From positions 62,001 to 126,000 of the forward strand of contig JACPOI010000036.1 of NCBI GenBank assembly GCA_016185015.1: DNA of 64,000 nucleotides, in the 5' to 3' direction. Below the pieces are notes generated by a model. That model was given only the letters and a program-made list of their open reading frames with translations. It was not told where the DNA came from and searched no databases. Source of the stretch: Burkholderiales bacterium. Lineage in GTDB: Bacteria > Pseudomonadota > Gammaproteobacteria > Burkholderiales > Burkholderiaceae_C. Positions 25,551 through 33,208 of this stretch are shown here, piece after piece. The stretch's first letter is position 1. Each line of letters starts with the position of its first letter. Position numbers and translations under genes: made by a program.

Positions 25551-25825
25551 GCGATCGGAATGTTGGAGAGGATGAGTGTGCTTATTATGCCGGCCCCGCC
25601 ACGGGGCGTGGACGCTGCCATGGAGGCCAAGCTGATGCGTGTCAAGTATACGGGTCGTCCGGTTTCAGGCCGGCCGTGCGGCGCCCGGCGCAGGCGCTGC
25701 CGGCTCAGCGGCGCGGGGCATGGGCGGCGCTGCCACCGTGCGCAAAATGCCACGCCGGGGCGTGCCGCTGTGTAAGATGTGCGGTGTAGCGCCAACAGGC
25801 GTTGCAGCACAGGGGACACAAGAAC
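25551..25825. promoter_or_regulatory. Divergent intergenic region between cyclase and cNMP-binding genes
   Basis: 275 bases without a credible gene; the ORFs here are shadows. It holds a GC-rich hairpin (CCCCGCCACGGGGCG) and possible -10 sequences TTATTAT near 25580 and TAAGAT near 25772 for the rightward gene. No clear CRP or FNR palindrome was seen. Confidence 0.4.
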
Positions 25826-26371
25826 ATGGGCATCAATCCTGCCATCGTCCAGAACATCGCCGAGCGGGTGCGGGCCGAGGTGTTGCCCCAGCGCGCGGCA
25901 TCGGCGCTCAAGCTTGACCCGGCCATCATCCAGAAGATTGCCCAGAAGGTCCCGATCTTCGCCGGCATGAGCCAGCCCTGCCTGCTGGACACGCTGGCCA
26001 CCGGCGAACACTTCACGGTCCAGGCCGGGGAAGCGGTGTTCCGCGAAGGCGACATGGGCAACTCCTTTTATGTCCTGATCGCCGGCGAAGTGGTGGTCGA
26101 GAAGATACGCGACGGCAAACCGGTCGAGCTGACACGCCTGGGCCCGGGAGAGTGCTTCGGCGAGATGGCCCTGGTCGGCAACGACGTGCGTTCGGCCACG
26201 GTGCGCGCCACCGGCCCGCTGGTAGCCATGCGCTTCTACCGCGAACTCATCGATGCCAACCCCGAAAGCGCGTCGGCCATCTACCGCAACATTGCCCGCA
26301 TCCTGGCGGGCCGCCTGGGCGAGTCCAGCCTCATGCTGGCCGACCTGAAAAAGCGCGACAGCGCAGCCTGA
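25826..26371 (+). CDS. Cyclic nucleotide-binding domain protein
   Basis: Start chosen at ATG 25826 (MGINPAIVQNIAERVR) with AGGGGA upstream; the track start at 25802 lacks a site. 181 residues. A helical N-terminal segment of about 50 residues precedes one CRP-type cNMP domain: VFREGDMGNSFYVLIAGEVVVEK and the phosphate-binding cassette CFGEMALVGNDVRSATVRA with the phosphate arginine kept. No DNA-binding domain follows, so it is not a CRP-like regulator but a stand-alone effector. The divergent cyclase is the natural source of its ligand. The output is unknown. Confidence 0.9.
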   Translation: MGINPAIVQNIAERVRAEVLPQRAASALKLDPAIIQKIAQKVPIFAGMSQPCLLDTLATGEHFTVQAGEAVFREGDMGNSFYVLIAGEVVVEKIRDGKPVELTRLGPGECFGEMALVGNDVRSATVRATGPLVAMRFYRELIDANPESASAIYRNIARILAGRLGESSLMLADLKKRDSAA

Positions 26372-26376
26372 GTTCC

Positions 26377-27315
26377 TCATGCGGACGGGGCCGGCGAGGG
26401 CTGGCCCGTACTCCACAGGGCCAGCAGACGGCCGATGTCTTCCAGCCGGGGCACCGGGGTCACGCCCTCGGGGGGGCGGCGTTGCAGCACCGGGTGGCTG
26501 CCACCGGCCCAGATTTCTATATCGGCCGGCAGCCGGCTGCGCAGATCCTGCAGGCCGCGCTGCAGCAGCTGCGCATTGAAGGCCGGGCTGAAGCTCAGGC
26601 CCACGATCTGTGCGCGGTTGGCTTGCGCCGCGCGCACGATCTCGGCCACGGGTGTCTGGGCCCCGAGCGAGACGCATTCGCAGCCTTCCAGAACCAGGGT
26701 GATCTCGGCCATCAGCAGGCCCAGCATGTGGGATTCCTGCGGAAAGGTCGCCAGCAGCACCCGCGGGCGGCCCGGGCGCGGCATGGAGGCCATGCTGCCC
26801 AGGGCGCTGCGCAGCACGGCGGTCACGCTCTCCGTATACATATGTTCTTCGAACACCTGGATCTCGCCGCGCACCCAGGCTTCGCCCACCTGGGCGTTCA
26901 GCGGCGCCAGCAGTTCGGTCAGGAAGCGGCCCAGGCCCAGGCGCAGCACGGCCTGGTTCAGGGTGCGGCGCAAGGCCATCACCTCGTGCTGGCGCACCAG
27001 GTCCAGGACCGCCTGCAGTTCGGGCGTGAGGGGGGGGTGTGTCGCGACCGGGGCCGAGTCCAGCAGCAGTTGCTGCAACTCGGCCAGCGACAGGGGCACC
27101 ACGCGCCCGGGGCGCTGGCCGGCCCCCAGCAGGCGCGCGATCAGGCGCAGGCGCTCGACCTGCTCGGACGGGTAGAGGCGCTCGTCGAAGGCGTCGCGCA
27201 CGGGCTGCGGGAAGCCGTAACGACGCTCCCAGACGCGCAGCGTGTCCTTGGAAAGACCCGTGTCGCGCTCCACCGCGGCGATGGGCAGGTCGGTGCCGGC
27301 CGTCGCGCCTGTCAT
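26377..27315 (-). CDS. MerR-family regulator with B12-binding domain (CarH/LitR-like)
   Basis: The track begins at GTG 27342; the ATG at 27315 (MTGATAGTDLPIAAVERDTGLSKDTLRVWERRYGFP) matches the family's usual N terminus and gives 312 residues. Order: MerR winged helix (about 10-75), four-helix bundle (95-180), cobalamin-binding Rossmann domain (183-300). The adenosylcobalamin pocket motif W-x9-E-H is exact (Trp147, Glu157, His158) and the lower-ligand motif E-x-H-x-x-G is present (ESHMLG, His196). The residue after Trp147 is Val, where Thermus CarH has the His that forms the light-state bis-His adduct. It is divergent from a lipid-modification operon, the usual LitR context. Likely a light-responsive repressor, with that caveat. 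Confidence 0.9.
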   Translation of the reverse strand: MTGATAGTDLPIAAVERDTGLSKDTLRVWERRYGFPQPVRDAFDERLYPSEQVERLRLIARLLGAGQRPGRVVPLSLAELQQLLLDSAPVATHPPLTPELQAVLDLVRQHEVMALRRTLNQAVLRLGLGRFLTELLAPLNAQVGEAWVRGEIQVFEEHMYTESVTAVLRSALGSMASMPRPGRPRVLLATFPQESHMLGLLMAEITLVLEGCECVSLGAQTPVAEIVRAAQANRAQIVGLSFSPAFNAQLLQRGLQDLRSRLPADIEIWAGGSHPVLQRRPPEGVTPVPRLEDIGRLLALWSTGQPSPAPSA

Positions 27316-27352
27316 GCCTGACTCATCTGTAAGGTCTTTCACTATAAATCTT

Positions 27353-27367
27353 TTTGTCTAGGACAAA
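27353..27367. promoter_or_regulatory. Dyad 1, candidate CarH/LitR operator
   Basis: TTTGTC-TAG-GACAAA, a perfect inverted repeat 38 bp in front of the merR-type ATG, beside a possible -10 (TATAGT, 27346-27341) for that gene. Repression by the regulator of its own gene is a reasonable guess. Confidence 0.6.
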
Positions 27368-27415
27368 CGAAGATAATCTTCCAAAACAACGCGATATTAA
27401 CTGTTTAATCTAAGT

Positions 27416-27430
27416 TTTGTCCATGTCAAA
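27416..27430. promoter_or_regulatory. Dyad 2, candidate CarH/LitR operator
   Basis: TTTGTC-CAT-GTCAAA, the same 15-base pattern as dyad 1 with one arm mismatch. The two centres are 63 bp apart, close to six helical turns, so proteins on both would lie on the same face of the DNA. It is near the expected start region of the rightward operon. Confidence 0.6.
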
Positions 27431-27508
27431 AATTCTTTCCAACTTCTCCCGCGGGTTTGGCAGCCCCGCCGTCCCGGGCTTCACCGGCCTGTGGAAGCGA
27501 GCCTGCGC

Positions 27509-28801
27509 ATGAAGGTCGCCATCGTCGGCTCCGGCATCTCCGGCCTGGCCGTGGCCCACGCTTTGCAGGGCCATGCCGAGCTGACCCTGTTCGAGGCGGG
27601 GGACTATTTCGGCGGTCACACCCACACGGTGGACGTGACCCTGCCCACCAACCATGGGTCCGTCACCTGGGGTGTGGACACCGGTTTCCTGGTTTTCAAC
27701 GAGCGCACCTACCCCAACCTGATCCGCCTGTTCGGCGAGCTGGATATCGCCACCGCCAAGACCGACATGTCCTTCTCGGTCCAGGCCGGTGTGGCTGGCC
27801 GGCGGCTGGAATGGAACGGCGCGAGCCTCAACAGCGTGTTTGCCCAGCGCAGCAATCTCCTGAACTGGCGCTTCCTGCGCATGCTGCGCGAGGTGTTGCG
27901 TTTCAACAAGCTGGCCACGACCCTGGCCGAGGCCGGGGCCGATGCGCAGCTGGCCCAGCCCCTAGGCGAGTGGCTGGACGCGCAGCGTTTCAGTACCGAA
28001 TTCCGTGACTGGTACTTCCTGCCCATGATGGCCTGCATCTGGAGCTGTCCGACGGCGCAGATGCTCGAGTTCCCCGTGGCCACCATGATCCGTTTCTGCC
28101 ACAACCATGGCCTGATCCAGGTGAATGACCGGCCGCAGTGGTGGACGGTGACGGGCGGCGCGCGCCGATACGTCGAGAAGATCGTGGCCCGCATCCCCGA
28201 CAAGCGTCTCAACACCCCCGTGCGCGCCATCGAGCGCGACGACCACGGTGTGACGCTCACCACCGACCATGGCGCCCAGCGTTTCGACCAGGTCGTGCTG
28301 GCCACCCATTCCGACCAGGCCCTGGCCTTGCTGCGCCGGCCGTCGGCCGAAGAAGACCGGGTGCTGGGCGCCATCCGCTACCAGGCCAACCGCGCCGTGC
28401 TGCACACCGATGCCTCCGTGCTGCCCGAGCGTCGCCTGGCCTGGGCCGCCTGGAACTACGAACGCGCGCCCGCCAGCGGCCAGGAAAGCAGCCGCGTCTG
28501 CCTGCACTATCTGTTGAACCAGCTGCAGCCGCTGCCCTTCGAGCAGCCGGTGGTCGTCAGCCTCAACCCGCTGCGCGAGATCGCACCGGAGCATGTGCTG
28601 GGCGACTACGCGTACGCGCACCCGGTGTTCGACCTGGGGGCCATTGCCGCACAGAAGGAACTGCCCAGGTTGCAGGGCCGCCAGCGCACCTGGTACGCCG
28701 GCGCCTGGACCGGCTACGGTTTTCACGAAGACGGCCTCAAGTCCGGGCTGTCGGTGGCGCAGCAACTGCTGGCGCGCATGGCCTATCGGGAAGCCGCATG
28801 A
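27509..28801 (+). CDS. FAD-dependent amine oxidase-like protein (lipid-modification operon)
   Basis: Start taken at ATG 27509 (MKVAIVGSGISGLAVAHALQG) rather than the track's GTG at 27491; 430 residues. Dinucleotide-binding GSGISG with the ribose-binding glutamate in TLFEAG, the FGGHTHTVDV stretch typical of this group, and a C-terminal FAD contact (YAGAWTGYGFHEDGLKSGLSVA). This group stands beside CFA-like methyltransferases in many proteobacteria; a homologue in Rhodobacter sphaeroides has been linked to desaturation in furan fatty acid synthesis, which I recall but cannot check. First gene of eight, and its TGA overlaps the next ATG. Confidence 0.9.
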   Translation: MKVAIVGSGISGLAVAHALQGHAELTLFEAGDYFGGHTHTVDVTLPTNHGSVTWGVDTGFLVFNERTYPNLIRLFGELDIATAKTDMSFSVQAGVAGRRLEWNGASLNSVFAQRSNLLNWRFLRMLREVLRFNKLATTLAEAGADAQLAQPLGEWLDAQRFSTEFRDWYFLPMMACIWSCPTAQMLEFPVATMIRFCHNHGLIQVNDRPQWWTVTGGARRYVEKIVARIPDKRLNTPVRAIERDDHGVTLTTDHGAQRFDQVVLATHSDQALALLRRPSAEEDRVLGAIRYQANRAVLHTDASVLPERRLAWAAWNYERAPASGQESSRVCLHYLLNQLQPLPFEQPVVVSLNPLREIAPEHVLGDYAYAHPVFDLGAIAAQKELPRLQGRQRTWYAGAWTGYGFHEDGLKSGLSVAQQLLARMAYREAA

Positions 28802-29598
28802 GCCAGCCCGACGTGCCCCTGATCGGTCGCGGCCAGGTGCGCCACACGCGCCTGCGCCCGAAGCGGCACGCTTTTGCCTACCCCACCTTCTTTCTCATGT
28901 TGCCGCTGCGCAGCATGCGCCGCTATGGCAGCGGCGAACTCGCGCACAACCGTGCCGGCTGGCTCAGTTTCCATGACAGCGACCACGGCGACGGCCGCAG
29001 CGCTGCGCAGGGCGGAGCGCTGGGCTGGATGGATGAGTTGCTGCGGCGCGAAGGCATAGAGGATGCCGACGGCGAGATCTGGCTGCATTCCTACCCGCGG
29101 GTGCTGGGCTACGCCTTCAAGCCGGTGAGTTTCTGGTACTGCCACCGCGCCGACGGCACCTTGCGTGCCATCGTGGCCGAGGTCAACAACACGTTTGGCG
29201 AGCGCCACTGCTACCTGCTCGATGCGCCGCGTTACGGCCAGGAGCAGCGCGCCAGCAAGGTCTTCCACGTCTCGCCCTTCTGCCGCGTGGAAGGCGAGTA
29301 CCGCTTCCGTTTCATGCGCACCGAGCGTGCCGGCATGGAGCGCACCGTCGCCTGCGTCGACCTCATGGATGCCCAGGGCCTGTTGCTGCAGACCAGTGTC
29401 AGCGGTGTGCTGCAGCCCTATACCGCGCTGAGCGCGCGCCGTGTGCTGTGGCGCCAGCCGGCCATGACGCTGGCGCTGATTGCCCATATCCATTGGCAGG
29501 CCGTGCGCCTGTGGCTCAAGCGCGTGCCCTTTTTCGCCAAGCCGGTGCCTCCCGCCGACTTCGTCACCCGTTCCATCCCTCCAGCCTCCACGCCATGA
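28798..29598 (+). CDS. DUF1365 family protein
   Basis: Real start is ATG 28798, overlapping the amine oxidase stop as ATGA; the track start at 28138 is a frame extension. 266 residues with family motifs RHTRLRPKRHAFAYPTFFLMLPL, LGYAFKPVSFWYCH, VEVNNTFGERHCYLL-like and KVFHVSPFCRVEGEYRF. DUF1365 genes almost always lie between a flavin amine oxidase and a CFA-like methyltransferase, as here. No signal peptide; a hydrophobic stretch near the C terminus may touch the membrane. The activity is unknown; an acyl-chain-handling role is inferred from context. Confidence 0.88.
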   Translation: MSQPDVPLIGRGQVRHTRLRPKRHAFAYPTFFLMLPLRSMRRYGSGELAHNRAGWLSFHDSDHGDGRSAAQGGALGWMDELLRREGIEDADGEIWLHSYPRVLGYAFKPVSFWYCHRADGTLRAIVAEVNNTFGERHCYLLDAPRYGQEQRASKVFHVSPFCRVEGEYRFRFMRTERAGMERTVACVDLMDAQGLLLQTSVSGVLQPYTALSARRVLWRQPAMTLALIAHIHWQAVRLWLKRVPFFAKPVPPADFVTRSIPPASTP

Positions 29599-30818
29599 AC
29601 ACCACCACGGCTTCCCGCCTCGTGCTGCCGCGCAGCGCACCCGCCAGTGCCCGCTCCGTCCTGCGCCTGCTCGAACGACTGCAGCATGGCACGCTCTCAC
29701 TGCAACTGCCCGATGGCACCCAGCTGCGCTACGGCAACGGCGAGCAGCCCGCCGCCAGCCTGGTGCTGCACGACTGGGCCGTGTTCGGCGCCACGATGAA
29801 GTCCGGCGATATCGGCTTCGCCGAAAGCTACATGGCCGGCCAGTGGACGACCTCCGACCTGGCCGCATTGCTGCGCCTGTTCATCCGCAACCGCCAGGCG
29901 CTGGAGGACGTGATCTACGGCAGCTGGCTGGGCAGCCTGTTCTACCGCCTGCGCCACCTCTTCCACCGCAACACCAAGACCAACAGCCGCAAGAACATCC
30001 ACGCCCATTACGACCTGGGCAACGCCTTCTACCGCCTGTGGCTGGACGGCACCATGAACTACTCCTCGGCCTGGTTCGAGGGCAACCTGGCCGGCGACAT
30101 GGTCGCCGCGCAGCAGGCCAAGGTGCGGCGCGCGCTGCGCCTGGCGGGCGTGCAGCCGGGCAACCGGGTGCTGGAGATCGGCTGTGGCTGGGGTGCGCTG
30201 GCCGAGATGGCCGTCACCGAATTCCAGGCCTCGCTCACCGGCGTCACGCTGAGCACCGAACAGCTGGGCTGGGGCCAGGAGCGCATGAGCAATCTGGGGG
30301 CCGAGGCGGCCGCGCGCGCCGACCTGCGCCTGCAGGACTACCGCGACATCAACGACGGCCCCTATGACGCGATCTGCTCCATCGAGATGGTCGAGGCCGT
30401 GGGCCAGGAATACTGGCCCACCTATTTCCAGAGCGTGGCGCGCCTGCTCAAGAGCGGCGGCCGCGCCTGCATCCAGAGCATCGTGATCGAGGACCGCCTG
30501 TTCGAGCGTTACCTCCACTCGACCGATTTCATCCAACAGTACATCTTCCCCGGCGGCTGCCTGCCGAGCCCGGCCGAATTCCGCCGCCAGGCGCAGGCGG
30601 CCGGCCTGAAGGTGGTGGATGAGCTGTCCTTCGGTCCCGACTACGCCGAAACCCTGCGTCGCTGGCGCCACCAGTTCCTGGCGGAGCGCAGCCGCATCCT
30701 GCAACTCGGATTTGACGAAAGGTTCATGCATCTATGGGAGTTCTACCTCGCCTATTGCGAAGCGGCCTTCGACGAAGCCAGTATCGACGTGATGCAGTTC
30801 ACGCTACAAAAAGCGTAG
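29595..30818 (+). CDS. Cyclopropane-fatty-acid-synthase-like SAM methyltransferase
   Basis: Real start ATG 29595, overlapping the DUF1365 stop (ATGA); 407 residues. SAM-binding VLEIGCGWGALAEMA, and CFA-family HAHYDLGNAFYRLWLDGTMNYSSAWF and QQYIFPGGCLPS blocks. In E. coli Cfa a bicarbonate is held by Cys139, Glu239, His266 and Tyr317 (from memory). Here the counterparts read Ser (NYSSAWF), Glu (SIEMVEAVG), Gln (ACIQSIVIED) and Tyr. Two of the ligands are therefore changed, suggesting a methyltransferase reaction other than cyclopropane formation, as in the UfaM or tuberculostearic type. It acts on membrane phospholipid acyl chains by family. Confidence 0.9.
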   Translation: MNTTTASRLVLPRSAPASARSVLRLLERLQHGTLSLQLPDGTQLRYGNGEQPAASLVLHDWAVFGATMKSGDIGFAESYMAGQWTTSDLAALLRLFIRNRQALEDVIYGSWLGSLFYRLRHLFHRNTKTNSRKNIHAHYDLGNAFYRLWLDGTMNYSSAWFEGNLAGDMVAAQQAKVRRALRLAGVQPGNRVLEIGCGWGALAEMAVTEFQASLTGVTLSTEQLGWGQERMSNLGAEAAARADLRLQDYRDINDGPYDAICSIEMVEAVGQEYWPTYFQSVARLLKSGGRACIQSIVIEDRLFERYLHSTDFIQQYIFPGGCLPSPAEFRRQAQAAGLKVVDELSFGPDYAETLRRWRHQFLAERSRILQLGFDERFMHLWEFYLAYCEAAFDEASIDVMQFTLQKA

Positions 30819-30838
30819 CAACTGTCGTCGGATTCGTA

Positions 30839-31363
30839 ATGCTGCTGGCTGCCGCGCCGGTGCTGGCCGAGATCGTGCCGCCGCCGGCGCGTGTCGCCTC
30901 GCCCCTGCTGGCGCAGCCGCGCCAGGTCGGCAGCGGCCTGTACAGCTGGTGGGGCTTCGACGTCTACCAGGCCAGCCTGTGGGCCGAGCCCGGTTTCGAT
31001 GCCGCGGCCCTGCCGCGCCAGCGTTATGCGCTGGAGTTGCACTACCGACGCGACTTCAAGGGGCGCGACATCGCCCAGCGCTCCATCGACGAAATGCGTC
31101 GCGTCGGGTCTTTCAGCGACGCGCAGGCGCAAGCCTGGCTGCAGGCCATGGTGGCGGTCTTCCCGGACGTGTCCAACGGCGACCGCCTGACCGGCGTGAA
31201 CCTGCCGGGCCGCGGCGCGCAGTTCTACGCCAACGGCAAACCCGCGGGCGAAATCGCCGACCCCGAGTTCGCCCGCCTGTTCTTCGGCATCTGGCTGTCG
31301 GAGCAGACCTCGGCACCCAAGTTGAGGCTGGCCCTGCTGGGCCAGTCCGCGAGCGCCCGCTGA
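30839..31363 (+). CDS. Chalcone isomerase-like protein (start uncertain)
   Basis: The body (VGSGLYSWWGFDVYQASLWAEPGF... SDAQAQAWLQAM...FFGIWLSEQTSAPKLRLALLG) is the bacterial chalcone-isomerase-like family found in these operons; these proteins are usually exported. The start is a problem. ATG 30839 gives only MLLAAAPVLA as leader (174 residues). The frame remains open to ATG 30734, inside the methyltransferase gene, which would give a leader ATKSVATVVGFVMLLAAAPVLA deep in a 209-residue protein. No ATG, GTG or TTG lies between. Part of that stretch is encoded by a repeat-like sequence (GCTACAAAAAGCGTAGC). Function unknown; probably a lipid- or fatty-acid-binding periplasmic protein. Confidence 0.75.
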   Translation: MLLAAAPVLAEIVPPPARVASPLLAQPRQVGSGLYSWWGFDVYQASLWAEPGFDAAALPRQRYALELHYRRDFKGRDIAQRSIDEMRRVGSFSDAQAQAWLQAMVAVFPDVSNGDRLTGVNLPGRGAQFYANGKPAGEIADPEFARLFFGIWLSEQTSAPKLRLALLGQSASAR

Positions 31364-31376
31364 GCGGCAGGCCTGC

Positions 31377-32648
31377 ATGACGACCTCTTCCACGCTCTCG
31401 GTCGCGCAAGCCTGGCGTTATGGCCTCATGGGCCTGCCGCTGGCGTTCGTGGCGTTGCCGTTGTATGTGCTGCTGCCCAACCACTATGCGCGCGAGTTCG
31501 GCGTGCCGCTGGCCACGCTGGGCGCCTTGCTGCTGGCCACGCGCCTGGCCGATGCGCTGATCGATCCGCTGCTGGGCCGTCTGAGCGACCGGCTCTACCG
31601 CCGGTCCCCGGCCACGCTGCTGGCCTGGGCCGCGCTCGCGTGCGGGCTCGTGGGGGCAGGTTTTGCGTTGCTCTTCTTTCCTCCGCTGCGCAGCGGGGAT
31701 GGCCTGCTGGTCGTCAGCGCCGTGCTGCTGATGCTGACCTACGCCAGCTTCAGCGCGGTGACCCTCTCGCACCAGGCCTGGGGTGCCTTGCTCGGGGGTG
31801 ACGCCTTGCGCCAGAGCCGCCTGGTGGCCTGGCGCGAGGGCCTGGGCCTCGTTGGTGTGCTGCTGGCGTCGGTGGCGCCCGTGCTCTGGGGGCTGGACGT
31901 CATGGTCGGCCTGTTCTGGGGCACCTTGCTGCTGGGCTGGCTGGCCTGGCGTGCGGCGCCGCGTCCTGCGGCCGACGCCATCACGGGCACGGTGGCCGAG
32001 GCCGGCGATCTCTGGCAACCCTGGCAGCGCGCGCCCTTTCGCCGCCTGCTCGCGGTCTTCATGCTCAACGGCATCGCCAGCGCGGTGCCGGCCACGCTGG
32101 TGCTCTTTTTCGTGCAGGACCGGTTGCAGGCGTCGGCGTCCATGGAGCCGCTCTTTCTTGGCAGCTACTTCCTGAGTGCAGCCTTGTCCATGCCCCTTTG
32201 GCTTGCCGCCGTGCGCCGCCTCGGCCTGGCCCGCAGCTGGCTGGTCGGCATGGGGCTGGCGGTGGCCGTCTTCGTCTGGGCCAGCACCCTGGGCAGCGGG
32301 GATGCCTGGCTCTTCATCGCCATCTGCGTGCTCTCGGGCGCCGCTCTGGGTGCCGATCTCGTGATGCCTGGCGCCATGCTGGCCGGCCTGATTGCGCGCG
32401 CCGGCGATCTGGGTCGCACGCAAGGCGCCTACTACGGCTGGTGGAACTTCGCCACCAAACTCAACCTCGCCCTGGCCGCCGGCCTGGCCCTGCCCCTGCT
32501 GGGTTTCTACGGTTATGCGCCCGGCGCGCGCGAGCCCCAGGCCCTGCAGGCGCTCACCGTCGCCTACTGCCTGCTGCCCTGTGTGCTCAAGCTGGCGGCG
32601 GGGGCCCTGCTTTATTCATCGTTCATTCACCGCAAAGGCTCATCATGA
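31377..32648 (+). CDS. GPH-type MFS transporter
   Basis: 423 residues with about twelve hydrophobic segments. The GPH-family signature in the second-third helix region is clear: LLLATRLADALIDPLLGRLSDRLYRR, together with QGAYYGWWNFATKLNLALAAGL in the second half. GPH carriers usually exchange sugars with cations, but this branch is conserved in CFA-like methyltransferase operons (RSP1089 in Rhodobacter), and its substrate there is not known. It begins 13 bp after the chalcone-isomerase-like gene and overlaps the next by ATGA. Possibly a lipid or precursor flippase; that is a guess. Confidence 0.88.
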   Translation: MTTSSTLSVAQAWRYGLMGLPLAFVALPLYVLLPNHYAREFGVPLATLGALLLATRLADALIDPLLGRLSDRLYRRSPATLLAWAALACGLVGAGFALLFFPPLRSGDGLLVVSAVLLMLTYASFSAVTLSHQAWGALLGGDALRQSRLVAWREGLGLVGVLLASVAPVLWGLDVMVGLFWGTLLLGWLAWRAAPRPAADAITGTVAEAGDLWQPWQRAPFRRLLAVFMLNGIASAVPATLVLFFVQDRLQASASMEPLFLGSYFLSAALSMPLWLAAVRRLGLARSWLVGMGLAVAVFVWASTLGSGDAWLFIAICVLSGAALGADLVMPGAMLAGLIARAGDLGRTQGAYYGWWNFATKLNLALAAGLALPLLGFYGYAPGAREPQALQALTVAYCLLPCVLKLAAGALLYSSFIHRKGSS

Positions 32649-33205
32649 AACGTCGTCTGCTGCTCACCGGCGCCGCCGCGCTTGGCGCCACCACCCTGGC
32701 CGGCTGTGCCTCACCCACCGTCGCCGACTACGCCCAGGAGAAACCCGAGCTCGACCTGCGCCGTTATTTCAACGGCACGGTGGATGCCTACGGTGTCTTC
32801 ACCGATCGCTCGGGCAAGGTCGTCAAGCGTTTCACCGTGGTCATGAACTGCAGCTGGAGCGGCGAGAGCGGCCGCGAGGTCGGCGTGCTCGACGAAGATT
32901 TCACCTACTCCGATGGCACGACACAGAAGCGCATCTGGACGCTGCGTCGCCGCCCTGGGGTGGGCAAGCAGGGGCTCTATGTCGGCACCGCCGCCGACGT
33001 GGTGGGCGAGGCCAATGGCGAGGAACGCGGCAACGCCTTCTACTGGGCCTACAACCTGGACCTGCCGGTGGACGGGCGCAACATCGTCGTACATTTCGAG
33101 GACTGGATGTACCAGATGAACGACCGCGTCATGCTCAACCGCGCCACCATGAGCAAATGGGGTGTGCGCCTGGGTGAAGTCACCCTGTCCTTTAGCAAGC
33201 GCTGA
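32645..33205 (+). CDS. DUF3833 lipoprotein
   Basis: Start ATG 32645 overlapping the MFS stop (ATGA); 186 residues. The N terminus MKRRLLLTGAAALGATTLAGCAS is a lipoprotein signal with lipobox LAGC. Family body: LDLRRYFNGTVDAYGVFTDRSGKVVKRFTV, GREVGVLDEDFTYSDGT, FEDWMYQMNDRVMLNRATMSKWGVRLGEV. The signal predicts it is exported and lipid-anchored, probably in the outer membrane as residue +2 is Ala. It is a standard member of this operon type; molecular role unknown. Confidence 0.9.
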   Translation: MKRRLLLTGAAALGATTLAGCASPTVADYAQEKPELDLRRYFNGTVDAYGVFTDRSGKVVKRFTVVMNCSWSGESGREVGVLDEDFTYSDGTTQKRIWTLRRRPGVGKQGLYVGTAADVVGEANGEERGNAFYWAYNLDLPVDGRNIVVHFEDWMYQMNDRVMLNRATMSKWGVRLGEVTLSFSKR

Positions 33206-33208
33206 ACC

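Noticed and set aside
25517-26677. 386-residue minus-strand ORF over the cNMP-binding gene
   Set aside because: Antisense shadow; the plus-strand frame contains a complete cNMP phosphate-binding cassette.
31113-32423. 436-residue minus-strand ORF over the GPH transporter
   Set aside because: Repetitive, low-complexity shadow; the plus-strand frame is a clear membrane transporter.
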